Source: Brachynemurus nebulosus
Lineage: Eukaryota > Arthropoda > Insecta > Neuroptera > Myrmeleontidae
Direction of reading: 5' to 3'
Assembly: GCA_035578155.1 (NCBI GenBank)
Contig: JAPWDM010000005.1
Location: 41,926,365 to 41,990,364, forward strand
Length of the DNA: 64,000 nt
A model generated the notes under the pieces. It did not search any database and was not told the origin of the DNA. It saw only the letters and a program-made list of their open reading frames with translations. Positions 47,931 to 61,375 of the stretch are shown piece after piece (the first letter of the stretch is position 1; the number at the start of each line of letters is the position of its first letter). Position numbers and translations under genes: made by a program.

Positions 47931-48807
47931 TTAAATCACACAAAGTAATGAAAGGCATGACAAAATCATAAGTGTTACATGATTATAACTAGGAGCACAA
48001 AAAGGGGACGGATACAGAGGGAAAAAAAACGTTTATTGAACGATTAAGGACGTTGGTCCTTAGAAAAAAATGGGGAAAACCAGTTAAAACCAACAAAATT
48101 CAATAGATATTAGAATAAAAAAAAATATTGATATAGTCAGATTTATTGGTATTTCTAAAAAAAAATGTAAATTATCTCTATGAATTAAGCATTCTGTAGG
48201 ATTTTTAATGGGTTACTCTTTAGGTACCCTTGTTGTAGAGTATCTAAAAATAAAGGGCACGCTGTTTTAAAGGGTAAAATTAAGGTAAAAATTAAATTTT
48301 TCAAATACCTCGATAACTCGAATGATAAGAGTTCAAATTGGCAATATAACCTTTTTAAAAAAAAAAAAAAATGGATATCTACTAATATGTACCTAATTTG
48401 TTTCAACTACAACAACCATAGTGGACGGGGTTAATTTTGCAAAAATGGGGAATAATTTTAAAAGATAATTAAAGGACAACCACCGAAGGTCAATAAATTG
48501 ATACATAACTGATATCAATTTATGTATTTAAAAACAACGTTATGATTAAAAGTTCACCTTGAAATATGAAAACAAACTGTTGTTAAAAGCAGAAAAAAAA
48601 AGCTTTAATAAAAATGAATACTAACTAATTACATGTATGTGTACGTTTACTATTTATTTTACTGATAACTAGATACATATACATATTTGTATCTATGTGA
48701 AAAGAGACATATTTTCTAGGCCACGTGACAGTTAAACAAAATGTTGTAACTTTATGGAAAAATCATGAAAATGAACAAAATTAAGTTGATTATAATTAGG
48801 AAACTAG

Positions 48808-48809
<2 letters not shown>

Positions 48810-48863
<54 letters not shown>
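48810..48863. repeat. (TA)n microsatellite, ~54 bp
   Basis: A pure TA run flanked by AACTAGCT and AAAGAAAATTGG. Not part of the copy B/C repeat family. Confidence 0.95.
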
Positions 48864-48866
<3 letters not shown>

Positions 48867-49059
48867 AAAATTGGTTTTATTTTTTATTTTAAATTATACG
48901 AGAAAGCCTATTAATTGAATCGAATAAAACCAAAAGGTATGTACTTAAATAAATTACACAGGATATAAAAAAGATTTTTAAAAAAATTACATACATAATT
49001 ATGAGTAGTTTCAATATCAAATAATGGAAAAAATTACGAATAGCCATATAATTATATTT

Positions 49060-49460
49060 TTCCAATTCCGGAACCAAGAGACATGATTTAGTCCCACATA
49101 ATAGGGAGTAAAGTACCACTTTTAGTCTCAAGGGACTAAAAAATTATTTTACTCCCGCTTTTAAACCAATCAGCAAGGACAATTTACAGAAATTTAACTT
49201 AAATAGCGGTGCTAGGTAACTGAAAATAATAAACAAATTCAAACTTGTACATAAAGACAAACAGTTATATTGTATTGAATAATTCGATAGATTTATCCAA
49301 AGTATACTTGATGGAATATTATTACATGCAATTTGAATGGAATTTAACGTAAGTAATTTTTATAATTTTAAGTTATCCAGAATTGCAATAAAGTGTTTCT
49401 TTTTTTTCATTCTAAAACTCACACTTTAGTCCCTTGTGTGTATAACATACTATTTTGGTA
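49060..49460. repeat. Dispersed repeat (TGCAATTCCGG family), copy 2
   Basis: Collinear with 38325-38676 plus 39811-39955. Starts CCAATTCCGGAACC, contains ATAATAGGGAGTAAAGT, CTCCCGCTTTTAAACCAATC, TTCAAACTTGTACATAAAGA, and ends with CACTTTAGTCCCTTGTGTGT and ACATACTATT. It lacks the 1.13-kb insertion and so serves as the empty site for it. Confidence 0.75.
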
Positions 49461-51465
49461 TAAAGAAATATTTTTTTGAATACTGGGAAAAAAATTAAGA
49501 AAATATTTCTTTGAATCATAAAAAAATTTCTCTAAATCGAGGAAAATATTTTTTTGAATCAAAGAAATTTTTGAACAAAAAAATCGTTTTGGGAGTACCT
49601 ATATAGGGAATCAAATTATCACGTTATTGAACCTCAAGTAACACATATCCAAATAACAATGTCGAATATATTTATTTTTATGTAAAGTATATATAAAATG
49701 CCCGGGGTGTATTTCATTCCGAAAGTTGTGGAAAACTAGCCACTGGGGAACCCTAACTTAATGCCAGTTCAACACACACATCGCGAATTTTATCTAATAT
49801 AAATATCGTAGAATTTCAATGACACAAATTAATGTGGACCGACATCAGCTCGAATATTCGAAAATTCAAATAATATGTCTATTTACGCATATCAGAGCAA
49901 TAAACGCAAAATACAGAAGATAAATGAAAACTTCGTTAATATGGGTAGTAGAAATTTACTCTAAACTCGAATAACAATAAACTCGTTTTTATAACAGTTG
50001 TATTTGACGATAGCTGAACACTCAATAAAAATCTCATTAGCCTTAAAATTTTATGAAGTAATTTAATATTTAAAATATTCAAAGAATGATAAATTAGCAT
50101 TTTTTTTACGGAAGTCCAATAACTTGTTTAATGAAATGTTGTTTTTGAAATGTTACAAAACAAAAAATTCCCGCCAAAAAAGTTCTAAAATCATATTCTA
50201 TTACATGGTCGTAATCTTATAGTATTCGTAAAGCAATCAAACTCTACAATACCACTGTATTAATTTTTTTATACCAATAAATTAATTTTAAAAAATAATA
50301 ATAAATAATTCAAATTTAGGTTAATTATATAAACATTTAGAGCAAAACGAACAATCGGACCAAAAAAAAAAATCAAACAAGTTTCGACAATAATCTTTTA
50401 AGTAAAAAAAACCAAAGCATCGTAAGTTAAAAATTTCGACTACTTCTAAATTTAGATTTGAGTTTGACTTAAACCAGAAATCGAAAATAACTTTTCCAAA
50501 TTCTTCGGATATATTCCATTAGAATTGACATTAATTTAAGAAAAAGAGATTATTTACAACATGAAATCACCACTATTACCCAACAATTGAAAGGTTTAAA
50601 CTTGCAATAGAATTAGTAAAATTTTATATACAAAAATGTGGGTTAATAACAACAGCATTCCGAATAAATTTCTGAATTTTTACATTTTTACTTACTAATA
50701 AAGAAAATTGTTCGTATCGCCGAAATAAAACAGGGAGGCTGTTGAACATTTTTCAAATAATTTATCCATACCGATGGTTTCGGAATTTTTTTCGAAAATG
50801 TAAACTTTTTTTTTTAAATTTCACAAACAAAAAACAATTTTTTTTTAAAACACTGGATGGATGTGCTCTCTGAAAGAACAAAAAGAGACAAATAAATAAT
50901 CAAACGAGTCACAAAAGTTTTTAAATAGCTACACTAATATAAAATACTATAATTTCTTATCATGAACTAAAACATTTATGTACATGTTTTACACTCGGTT
51001 ACACAACAACGACGTGTGTAGTAAAAATTTGCGCGGCTCGGCCACCGGATAGAGTCTACTATCTATTAAACGTTTTCCAATAAAATGTGCATATTATATG
51101 TTTTTAATTTCAATCTGTATAAAAAAAATTTATGATTTCTTTTTAATTTAGTTAAAACTCAACCTCATAGATTGGAGGGGAAATTTTTAAATTATATGAT
51201 TAGGTTTGCCCCCTCCCTACTCCACTCTGTTCATTACACTCTGCTCTAATCATAATAAAATGCATACAAAAAAAAATCCTACATGTATGTATTTACTTTA
51301 ATTATATAATCTTAATTAAATAATCTATTTTTTTCTGTTAAACAAAAAATAAAGTTACAAGAATTTTTATTTTGCCCTTGTGTGTGTGTCGTAGTGCCTG
51401 TAAAAATTTCCAGTAAGCTTAGATCCAACTCGCACTATACCATTAAAACGCAATAATCAAGGGAA

Positions 51466-51625
51466 GGTAATAATAATGTGGTTTAACGTCCATTTTTAAG
51501 ACTTCTTGTCTATAACAGACGCCACCCGCATCACTATTTGTATAGTTTATTCATACAACAATTTTTATATTACATTACGTTTATGATGTGAGTGAAGGAC
51601 AAGGAAAATAGGAGGTTTTTTTTAA
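51466..51625 (-). repeat. SINE copy 3 (tail half only)
   Basis: The minus-sense tail half of the SINE at 5300-5597: GTTTAACGTCCATTTTTAAG, GACGCCACCCGCATCA, TTACATTACGTTTATGATGT, with an ATAATAATG simple tail. It breaks off after AAGGAAAATAGGAGG, before the tRNA-like head. The adjacent 51640-51840 holds another unclassified repeat scrap with ACGAGGGTTACGTTTTTGGG. Confidence 0.6.
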
Positions 51626-52081
51626 AGAAGCAAGACACAGGCGAGCAAATTTTTATCTGACTGCCCAGAACGAGGGTTACGTTTTTGGGTTGTATGTATA
51701 TATGTATGTATCCATGTGTATAACTATGCGGGTTTCTATGGCGCAGCCATAAAGAAAATGTCGCTAGACTCGACCTAACCTCGAAAGTGCTTAAGGCTAC
51801 ATGAAATGTCAAAACTGACCCCCTAAGAAGGCACAATATGGGATGAAAATTTATCCAGAGAACTGTTGAAAGTTTATATAATTATTTTATTAATTTTATT
51901 AATTTATATAATTATGATAATTATGTAAATTTATATTTACATAGATACAAAGATAATATGGCTCTTATCACATAACGAGTTATTTGCAAAAGTTTCAAGA
52001 AAAAAATGTAAAAAAAAAAAATATGTATTTTAATAGGTGTAAAGTACTGAAGGAAAAATTTTATCTATAAGTACATATTAT

Positions 52082-52291
52082 AATAAAACTGTAACGAGAC
52101 CGTTTCTGTACATAGAATATTTTTTGAAAATTGTAGTGCTACTGTAAATAGTTATCGACGTAGATATCAAAACAGCTATTTTTAAAATTTTTGTCTGTCT
52201 GTCTGTCTGTTGACGCATCACGCAAAAACTACTGGACGAATTTTGATGAAATTTGGTATGATGATAACTTATTACCTGGGTCAATATCTAA
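52082..52291 (-). repeat. Inverted partial copy of the 43-kb composite repeat
   Basis: Reads, inverted, like 43430-43700: AAACTGTAACGAGACCGTTT, then a short (GTCT)n tract, GTTGACGCATCACGCAAAAA, AATTTTGATGAAATTTGGTA, ATAACTTATTACCTGGGTCA. It stops at the TAA where the 445-bp MITE copy 2 begins. Confidence 0.75.
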
Positions 52292-52736
52292 TGCCGCTGC
52301 TACACGATGCTACGAACACCTTCCAACATTCGACGTTGGATGGTTCATAGCATCGTGTAGCCGTTGTTCGAACCTACGAGTGTCCAATGTCGAGCGTCAA
52401 ACATTCGCATTTGGTCGTGTCCCGTTCGATGTCGGTATTCTTGCACCGAGTCAAAGGGATGCTTCGAACGTTTGAAGGTCAATGTTGGTTGCGTTCGTTG
52501 GTTGCGCACGACTCGTTCATGTGAAGAGAGACAACATCAGTGTATAACATTAGAGATAACATCAGACAGATAACAGCGTTGTCGATTGAGTACCAACACA
52601 TCATCATTCGTATTGGATCAAACATTCGATTCACCGTGTAGCAGATACATTCGTCGCATCAACTATCGAACTTAATTGCCTCAAACGTTCGATCGAATGT
52701 TGGAAGGAACGTTCGTAGCATCGTGTAGAACCCGCT
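52292..52736. mobile_element. 445-bp MITE, copy 2 (TAA TSD)
   Basis: Same ends and same length as copy 1 at 18037-18481. The target duplication TAA is at 52289-52291 and 52737-52739. Differences from copy 1 seen by eye: TTGCACCGAG for TTGCATCGAG, GTCGATTGAG for GTCGACTGAG, ATTCGTATTG for ATTTGTATTG, CGCATCAAC for CGCACCAAC. About 99% identity suggests recent movement. Confidence 0.92.
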
Positions 52737-54444
52737 TAAGACGAATTAACACCAATCATGACCAGTGAAACCACTTTAGCATCAAACAAATAGTTTCGAA
52801 ACTATTTTTCCATTCTTCCACTATTATTAAATCTCCGTATGAGAACTTTTGCCCTATTTTTTATTTTACAATCCCAGTATTATAATAATATTACTAATGC
52901 ATAAGAAATACAGTGACAGAAAAGCTAAATACTAAATAAAAATCATTTCACTTATTACGGGTTTGATGGAAAATCCAGTTTATTTCGCAAATCATACTTA
53001 CAATTAAGTACAAAATTTTACTGGTAATTTTTGATTTTAGAAGGAAATAAATTTGCAAAACCACTCATCATATCGTCAAAGGAAAATATATTATTTTATT
53101 AACAGAGGTAAAAGTATTAAAGTTTGATATTATTTAGTTAATTTGATCATTTAATTGCCTATAATTTTATTTATGGTTTTCTTTTTTTTAATTTCCTGCA
53201 AACATTTATGATTTTGATGAAATAATCAGTAAACCACAAGTAATACAAGATTCACAATCAACTGGTTTCATAAACTTTTTATTTTTCACCTTTTACAAAG
53301 ATTAATTTTATCATTATTGGCACAATACTTTTGTTGCTATGAATTTACAGTAAACACTCTATATCAAAAATCATTAATAAATATTATGTAATCTTTTTTT
53401 ATTTTTACTTAAATAAGTTAAAGAAAAAAACAGTGATAAAGAAGAGAAAATTAAATTTTTTTTATTTATTATGCAAAAAACATGCATCAGAACACTCGTC
53501 ACTAATTTCTTATTGGCTCGATTTCACACTTTGCTTACATGTATTAGAATAAAAATAAAAGCCACACAAACGCGCAACTTTTTTCTGCAATGTAAAGGTC
53601 AGAAAAAAATGTTATTTGATAGCATGGAAATTTTTTTAATAATACTTTACATACATTAATTGATATAAATATTGATGGCATATCTGTTAAAATAAATTAA
53701 AAATACTATTTAAATTATTTTCGACATAATTTTTTTAGCTCGAGATGCTATCTCAATTTTCACGCACACAAGAAATTACCAATGACAAAAAAAAAAACAT
53801 CGACTCAATAATTATGTCATGGCATGACCGCTTGACTCCCCCCTGTGTACGCGCCAGTCACAACTGACAGTCAAAAAATTGGAAGAAGACTACGCCATAT
53901 ACCAAATGTAAGAATTTAGTAAGAATACATTCAAATAGTTGCGAATATTTTGTTATAACCCTAATTTATACATATAATTAGTTAATTTTGTTCGGAATAT
54001 GAACTCGGTATATTTCCTTCTGTTTTATAGAATAGAAATAATGTGCAAAACAGACAAAGAAATATGGTATTCATATTCCAAACAAAATAAACAAGTTATA
54101 CATAAGTATTAGACGTGTTGTACTTATGCGAGGATAGGACTACATACACATCATACACTTTCAGACACTAATGTTAACATTTTTTATTAAATAACAAATT
54201 AAATTAAAATCCGGCCGGCTACCGTGACACACATTTCAATTTTATTATTAGATTAGGAAAAGGACTGCAGCTTATGCACCGTGTACATATGTGTCAACCT
54301 TTATTATCACTCGAATAAATAAGTTGTATTACGTATCGTTAAATCGCCTATTATTATGATTATTTTCTTAAAATACCATAAAATGCGGGTTTGACTGACA
54401 TTTAATTGAAAAAAATTAAGGACAATATTATTAATAAAAATTAA

Positions 54445-54450
<6 letters not shown>

Positions 54451-54517
<67 letters not shown>
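54451..54517. repeat. (TA)n microsatellite, 67 bp
   Basis: A pure TA run between ATTAAAACAAA and TGAATTACTACTTCC. Not part of the copy B/C repeat family. Confidence 0.95.
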
Positions 54518-54520
<3 letters not shown>

Positions 54521-57500
54521 TTACTACTTCCGCTTTACGTAATAATATAATATATATATTGTATATTGGCGCTGGTTGTTTACGTTGGCAGCACTGATTG
54601 GTATTTATTTTCAATGGACACATGCGCATTTGTTTATGACAAAATTTAATGCATGTTAAATTCATATATTAAATCTTTATTTAATTTTTATTAAGGCGCT
54701 ATTTTATTCTAGAATTTTGAAAAATTCGATTTTTTATTCCATTGTCTAAAAGTATAGACCTTTAAAAATAATGTCTTGAAAAGAAAATTCACAAATTTTA
54801 AAAATTTACAAATTTATAGCCATTTTAATACGGTACGTTCAGGTATCAGGTATTTTACATTAAAAATTTAAATTTAGGATAGAAAGATGCCCTGTAGAGA
54901 AATATTATCTCTTTGACAGGCAAAGTTTTTCTACAAGCTTATTTTTCGAGATGTACAAAATTCCAGATTAAATGGATCAGCCTGTATATATTTTTAAATT
55001 GTCCTCAAAACGTTAAGCAAAACTTTATATTTTTAATTAAAAAAAGTTTTATGAAAAGTTTTTAAAACGTTACAGAACGTTTATTATCCGCAAAAAAAAT
55101 GCGTTTATACTTTCCAGCCGCCATATTGAAGGCACTGTTGTGTAAGATCAATTTTGCCACTCATATTTGAAAAGTAGGGTTCATAACCTTTAATTTGAGC
55201 TATTGTAGACCTATTTTAAGTAACACCAATTTTGGACAGCATGGGGTCTCCCGTTCAGAAAGAATGCCCCATATGTATAATTTAGATATATTAAATGTAA
55301 TAAAGTGATAAAAGTATAATATTAATTACATATTATATTCTCTTAGATGATTATATAATATTTATTTGGTTGGTGTATCTCCAGTGGTTCATATGAAAAC
55401 CACCCTTAAATAATAAATATAGTGTTTTACACTTCTGAAAATTAATCAAAAAATATAAAAAAAATACTAAATATAGAGCTGATTGATATCTATTTTTTTG
55501 GCGTTCGATTCATTCAAATATCTACCATAGTTTCTGAGAAAAAAGAAAATATCGTTAGGGGTTGTTACCCCCATATCTCCCTTATAAGTGAGAGCAGAGA
55601 TCTAAAATCACGAGTATCAGTACTTTGGGCAAAGAAGCAATATTTAAAAGGATAAACTATGTCCAATGACGTCAGTGCAATTTCCATATGGTAAGTCTGC
55701 TAAGCCCTTTATGTCAGTTATAGTTGAACATACATTTTTCATTGTGAAATTATTTCTTAATTATGAAAAAAGCTTTCTGGGATAATTCCAAATTTTAAAA
55801 ATAAGTAATTAAATAAAATTTAAAAAAAATAAAATAATAAAAAAAAATTTCGAAAACAAATCTGACAATTAGGTAACCAATTCTGATTTGCGACAATAAT
55901 TATTGTTAAACATTTTTAGATTGTCTTAATCTCTAACGTGTCAACTACCTTAAACGCAAAAATGAACTAAATGACATCACGATGCTAAATTTAACCACAA
56001 ATCTCAATTGCCGTTAAGACATGTAAAATTTTTTTCGTGGGTGCCAGACTTCCAGACAGCATTTTAATATCCCTATAATTAATTATTTATTTTTATATGC
56101 AAAATGGTTTTTATTGGTGTGGCATAGCGTGCATGCTTAACAGTACCGGAAGAGTAAGACGTGATCAAAATATCGGAATTTCCGTACGAAATTAAGTCAA
56201 TCATCCATATAAAAATTTACACAAGCAAATCTGATTGTGAGTACATTAATCCGAACCTCCGAACTGAACGTAATAATTGTATGTATGTATTTACTACGTA
56301 TTCGTTCGTATCTGATTTGTAAATTATAAAATACATTTACGTATATTGTATGTATTAAATAACTTGATAACAGAATTTACTACCGTGACGTTCAAAATCA
56401 AAGAACCCACAAACAAAAAAATTTCGTTTGAATTTAATGGTGAGACTGTTCTTGTGATCGTTGCTACTGCAAAAACACTTATCTGCACCGACACTGAGTG
56501 AAAACACTTATCTGCTCCATCTCCCTTGTTTCCTTTTTTAGACTTTTAAAAAAAATGAATAAAAAAAATTCGCCAATTGTCACGCATTGTCAGAGTTCCA
56601 TGGTCAGTAGCTAATTTTTCACAATTTTCATGATATAAAATGTAAGAAATTTGATAATATACTACGTAATTGAGGTTATGAGTCGCATAATTATTATACA
56701 CAAGCGAAAAAATTATGCAAGGGTCGCGCGCACAGTGGCGAGTTCAAATTGTTTAAAGAATAATCATTTGAAAACTAATTATTCGTTCCAGAACGTATTT
56801 GCATTAAATATATAAAAATAAAAACATCTATGAGTGGTTAATTTATAAAACTGCACAACAAAAGTTTCATCCAAGGTCACTAGATGCCAACATTCCTTAC
56901 GTCTTAAGTCCTACACGCGCTGCTATCTATCAAAAAAAAAAAAAAACGATGGCTGAAGACTGAACTAATAAAAACCAAAACAAACTGAACGCAAAGTACA
57001 CCAGCGAAAGTAGAGAAAGTTTAAACGGTAAAATGGGGATGCTTGTATAAATGAAAGATATCTCACTGCCTAACTCTTTTAACTTCAGTGGAAAGCGCCA
57101 CCGATTAATTAAAGGACTTAATGATCACTTATGAAGAATAACTACTGGCATGAATGCATTAGAGTTACGCGGTTCCCGCCACGGAACTCCAAAAAGAGGT
57201 ATTAGGCCTATTAATTATGAAAATAGAAGTGACGGCATTGAGAGAACCAAGAATCATATTTTTAAGGTTTTTGAAGAATGAAATGTAGTGTAAAAGTGAG
57301 GATACTACTTTTTGTTAAAACATATTCCCAGCCGTTCCCGTAGCCGGCAGCATTGAGAACTGGTTCTGTAACTAACATATTTATTTGAGAGGTGGTACTC
57401 GGCCTGGGTTTATTGGTCTTAAGTGATCCCTCAAGACTAAAACTTTAGAAACCAATGTTATAGACAACATCAGTCTTCATGTAGATAAAGCGTCTTCACT

Positions 57501-57760
57501 GCAAGTAAGCTACAGTGCCCGCAAGTACTTTACATTTTTGTCATCTTATAAATAAACTCAAGGTTTGTTAATTCAAATTTAGAAAATATTAATTTTAGAA
57601 AATAACCAAAAAAGTGTATTTTAATGTCACTTTTTATATCCATATCTATTAATAAATTTACATAAATTAATTAATTTGATTAATTTATAATGATTTTTCT
57701 TAATTTAAACAGTTTAAAACATTCCCCAAAAATGAATTTTTTTTAGTAATTGTTTTAAGA

Positions 57761-57800
57761 AAGCGTACTCGTGAACCTTTCATGGTTCCTGAGTACGCTT
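57761..57800. repeat. Compact hairpin AAGCGTACTC…GAGTACGCTT
   Basis: The arms AAGCGTACTCGTGAACC (57761-57777) and GGTTCCTGAGTACGCTT (57784-57800) pair at 15 of 17 positions by eye around a six-nt loop (TTTCAT). The stem is unusually GC-rich for the region. It lies about 0.8 kb inside the giant intron from the first coding exon. Function unknown. Confidence 0.75.
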
Positions 57801-58593
57801 GTCCCTTTTCAAGAATTGATCACTATAATTAGGGAATTATGATCAAAATCAAGGAAGTGCATTGAAAAAGAATTAGGCCAAAAAATTCATTTCTTTTTGT
57901 TGCCTGCGAAAACTTTAACCATAAGAACTGCCGTTAAAAAAAAATTTATTGAAATAGCAACACGCAAGATGTCATGTTACCAAGCTAAACAAAAGAAAAT
58001 TAAGGAGTTCGGTCGAGAATTTGAGATTTTACTTCCAACAATTAAAATAAAACCTTTTAAGATATAAAAGATTTGCAGGCATTTAGAAATCAAACACTGT
58101 AAACTTATGAACTCTTAATTCGTTAGTAATAAAAAAAAGATAACTGCCAATTTTGGATAAGTAATCAGCTTTAGATTTAAGGAAGAATAAAAAATTAGAT
58201 ATCAAAACAAAATTTTGTAATTTAGTATATTCTTACCCGAAAATTTTTTTGAAACAATATACAAACTCCAGAAAACTGTAAAAACCAAAACATAATATAA
58301 AAAAAATAATCAAATCACACAAAATTTCCCCAAAAGATACCACAAAAGTGATTTCATTAACACGTTTTTCCTAGGATCGATTATTCGGAATAACCTTACA
58401 ATATAATTAGAAAAATATCAATTTATACAGAATACCACACTAAAACTTTCTTTTTTTTTAGTTTAGTTTTAGACGCTCGTTAAATCCGAACGTGAAATTC
58501 AATTATTCCAGAAACCCATTCCCAAAGACTAAATAAAATCTATAATAGTAAAGCTGGAGGCCAAAAGTAAAAAGAATGAAAAAATCAACTTAC

Positions 58594-58643
58594 AATTTTG
58601 AGAAACTCAATTCGAAACTTTCAATGTATGCTTCCAAAGCCAT
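58594..58643 (-). CDS. Acsl: Acsl first coding exon, start of long isoform
   Basis: The ATG at 58643-58641 has an excellent insect start context (AAACATGG). It opens a 50-nt coding stretch reading MALEAYIESFELSFSK plus two bases at a perfect GTAAGT donor. The split codon TT|C (Phe) completes with the first base of the exon at 21123-20985, after which Ala-Met-Asp-Gly follows in frame. The phase match across 37.5 kb and the strong start and donor support this as exon 1. The 18 extra residues are acidic to neutral and precede the membrane anchor. The link rests on splice phase alone; I know of no conserved motif in this leader. Confidence 0.7.
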
Positions 58644-58830
58644 GTTTACTTTTTATCGTCACAAAAGGAGAGAAAAAAAAACTACAACAAAAATAAAAAA
58701 CACAACTGCCCCCCAAAAAAGAAAAAAAATAAATAAATAAAAACTAATAATTTTTTTTTGCACAATATTCTCCTAAATCCTTCTAAAACGGAAAACTACT
58801 CAAAGCAAATTACTCAACTGAGCACTGATC
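58644..58830 (-). other. Acsl 5' UTR (inferred)
   Basis: Directly upstream of the first ATG in transcript sense: A- and T-rich leader with CT-rich and T-rich runs. No upstream ATG lies closer to the start than the coding one in its first 30 nt. The 5' limit is a guess based on the initiator-like site near 58830. Confidence 0.4.
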
Positions 58831-58836
58831 CAACAC
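58824..58836 (-). promoter_or_regulatory. Possible initiator (TCAGT) for Acsl
   Basis: In minus sense the segment reads GATCAGTGCTCAGTT, containing two matches to the arthropod initiator TCAGT. Slightly GC-richer sequence lies immediately upstream (GTGTGCGCGGATTGTG). No convincing TATA box at -30 or DPE at +28 was seen. Weak, short match. Confidence 0.25.
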
Positions 58837-60692
58837 AATCCGCGCACACAAACTCTTTTTTGTTATTGTGAAACTGAATTAATACGGTACTAAGGTCACA
58901 ATAATATTTGGGAGATAATAAGCTATGTCCTGTTGGAGATGTGAGCGGAGCGCCAGTTTCTCTACAAGCCGATGTTTTCCCTCCCTTCTCAAATATACAG
59001 CCAGCATAATATATACATTTTTTACATCTTGATTAAGATATATGTACATATTTGTACAAATACAGACAAAATACCTACATACATACTTGAACTGTACAAA
59101 GTATACGTATTACAAAGCACATACAAATGTGTGTATGTGTGTATATGGCAAATTATTGTTTAATGGACCCTACGCTTTAAAAATTTGCATATTTATGAAA
59201 TGAAAACTAGATAGTCACGACTATATGAAATCAGAGAACTGTAATGTACATATATAGTATACAGTAAACGTAAATCTCATTATACTATCACAAATTTTCA
59301 TCCGGCTTTAAGAAAAACCAACCTGAATAAGTTCAACACTGAAGGTCACACTCCGGGGCGACTATTACCTCGGGAACCAAGGGAACGGAAAGTTTTCATA
59401 GTAGGTACCAAAGATGATCGTTGGTTATTATAGTCTAAGGTCCCGCAGCTGATTTCTGCAGGTATCTGTATAATACACTGCTCCCGGGTTGCCTATCGAA
59501 AATTAGCCATAAGTACCTTTAATTAAGTATATTGTAATTCATTTTTTTGAACGAATTCCAACTGTAATTTTTTTAAATGAAATCAACATCATTTGAAAGA
59601 AAATGATGTGAAAAGTGTTAAAAAGTATGGTTGCCAGCTCTCAATCGGCCGCAACCTCTAGGTTGCCAGATGTTAATAGATATATTGTTGTTAATAATTT
59701 GCGGTCACGTGTTTTTTTGAGAAAATTAGATACTAAATTCAAGTTTTATAGTTGAAAAATCATAATTTTTGTAGATAAAATTTCAGAAAAATTACCATGC
59801 TCTCATATAATGCGTGCAAGATCGACGACCAAAATAAAAAATATGTGCTAGCATGGTAAAATTTAATGTGCTAATACAACTTTTATCACACTCTTATGCA
59901 TATATGTTATAGTTTAATTCTTGTTGTCGTACTCTTTCATTTGCGCATCTGACCCGCAACCTTATGTTGCTTGGGCTGTACCTGTAAAAACTTCGAAGAT
60001 GCCCGATCTTTTCCGACTTTCGATTCTTGTATGATGCATACAAAAATGATTGCCAACAATATATTCTAATACTAAAGATAGTGAAGTAACAAAATGATAA
60101 ATTAAACGATGACATCCCCGTCCTCTAAGACAGTGTAATGAATACACTGCTTGCTGCTTGTAAGACAGTCTAATGAATCAAGGTGCTTGGTCCGAGCCGT
60201 CCGACCAAGTTGGTCGTCCAAACCTATGGTTGGCTATGTGACTTGCTATGAGTGAGGTACATTTCAACAGCGTTCACAATACACACAACCTTCTTTCTCT
60301 TTTTTTCTTTCTACTATTAGCAGATAGTATTTCAAATATTATAATACAGCATGGTAATTTTTGTAAGAAAAAACAATTAAAAAATATTTCTTTGTCGGCA
60401 ATAGAACTTTTTACTGTGCTGTTTTACAAATTTTACGGAGCTAATATTACGGAAACAATATTCTATCCTTTAAATTTTCTATGATTAATTATAATTTTTA
60501 TATTTTTACCGTACAAAATTGAATATGTTCGCCTTTTACACGTCGATTGTAGTGCTGAACACAGTAATTTTTATATGAATTTTCTCTCCGTGTAGTTGTC
60601 ATTACATATTTTAATTAATTACTCTCTTATTGCATCTCAACTGCAACCATATCTGTAGAAATCAGCTGCGGGATCTTGTACTATTAGTAATT

Positions 60693-60954
60693 TAGAGTGA
60701 GGGCATTGGTCTGCACAAACGGGATGATCAATTTTTTATAGCAGGTTCTAGCACACACTACGTCGTCAAAAGTATGGGGACACCTTAACCCAAGGGGTGT
60801 CCACACTTTTGAAGCGGTACTTTACTTAATATTGTGGTACACTGCCGTGTCAAAAGTGTAGGGCCAAAGTATCCCAAAGTATGTACTAAAACCCACTATA
60901 TAAAATTAGTCACCCCTTGGGAACGCGTTTGTGTGGACCAATGTCCTCACTCTA
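60693..60954. mobile_element. 262-bp MITE with TAGAGTGAGG termini
   Basis: The ends are TAGAGTGAGGGCATTGGTCT and, inverted, TAGAGTGAGGACATTGGTCC, both continuing to CACAAACG. The same three bases ATT flank both sides (60690-60692, 60955-60957). The interior repeats CAAAAGT(A/G)T(G/A)GGG and GTGTCC strings in both orientations. The superfamily is not certain. Confidence 0.75.
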
Positions 60955-61334
60955 ATTACTATACTACAAGCCAATAGGTATGTACAGAGCTAATGTTTGA
61001 TAATTTTGTACTTGTTTTGTTGTAATTAACTTGAGAAAATACACGTTACCAAATTTTGATTAAATACAATTAAGATTCCGGATTCAAGTAGCATTTTATC
61101 TTTTATTTATATTTTAACATGGATGCGATTTTTGGCTGACGTGTAGACCATCGTATGTAAATAAACCATAAATAGCTAATGTTTATTGTTGTCCCTATGT
61201 TTTCCCATTGAACTAGACAAAGTATCTAATTCCTATGAGAAAATACCAAAACCGGCTCAAGCGAAAATTACGCGAAAACTATAATACCTATAAGCTATAT
61301 ATTTTATATACTTATCATTGATTCTATACCAACA

Positions 61335-61375
61335 AACCGCGCGAACGATGTTACGGGCACAGCTAATTATATAAT
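61335..61375 (-). repeat. Fragment of CCCGnnACnTCGTTCGCGCG family
   Basis: In minus sense it reads AGCTGTGCCCGTAACATCGT followed by TCGCGCGG. It matches the head of the composite repeat at 42951 (CTGTACCCGCGACGTCGTTC, GCGCGACAC). A more diverged relative is near 1215-1245. Confidence 0.5.

Noticed and set aside
52364..52573. ORF of 69 codons almost identical to one at 18109-18318
   Set aside because: The identity comes from the duplicated 445-bp MITE. The frame has no recognisable domain and is not maintained by anything visible.
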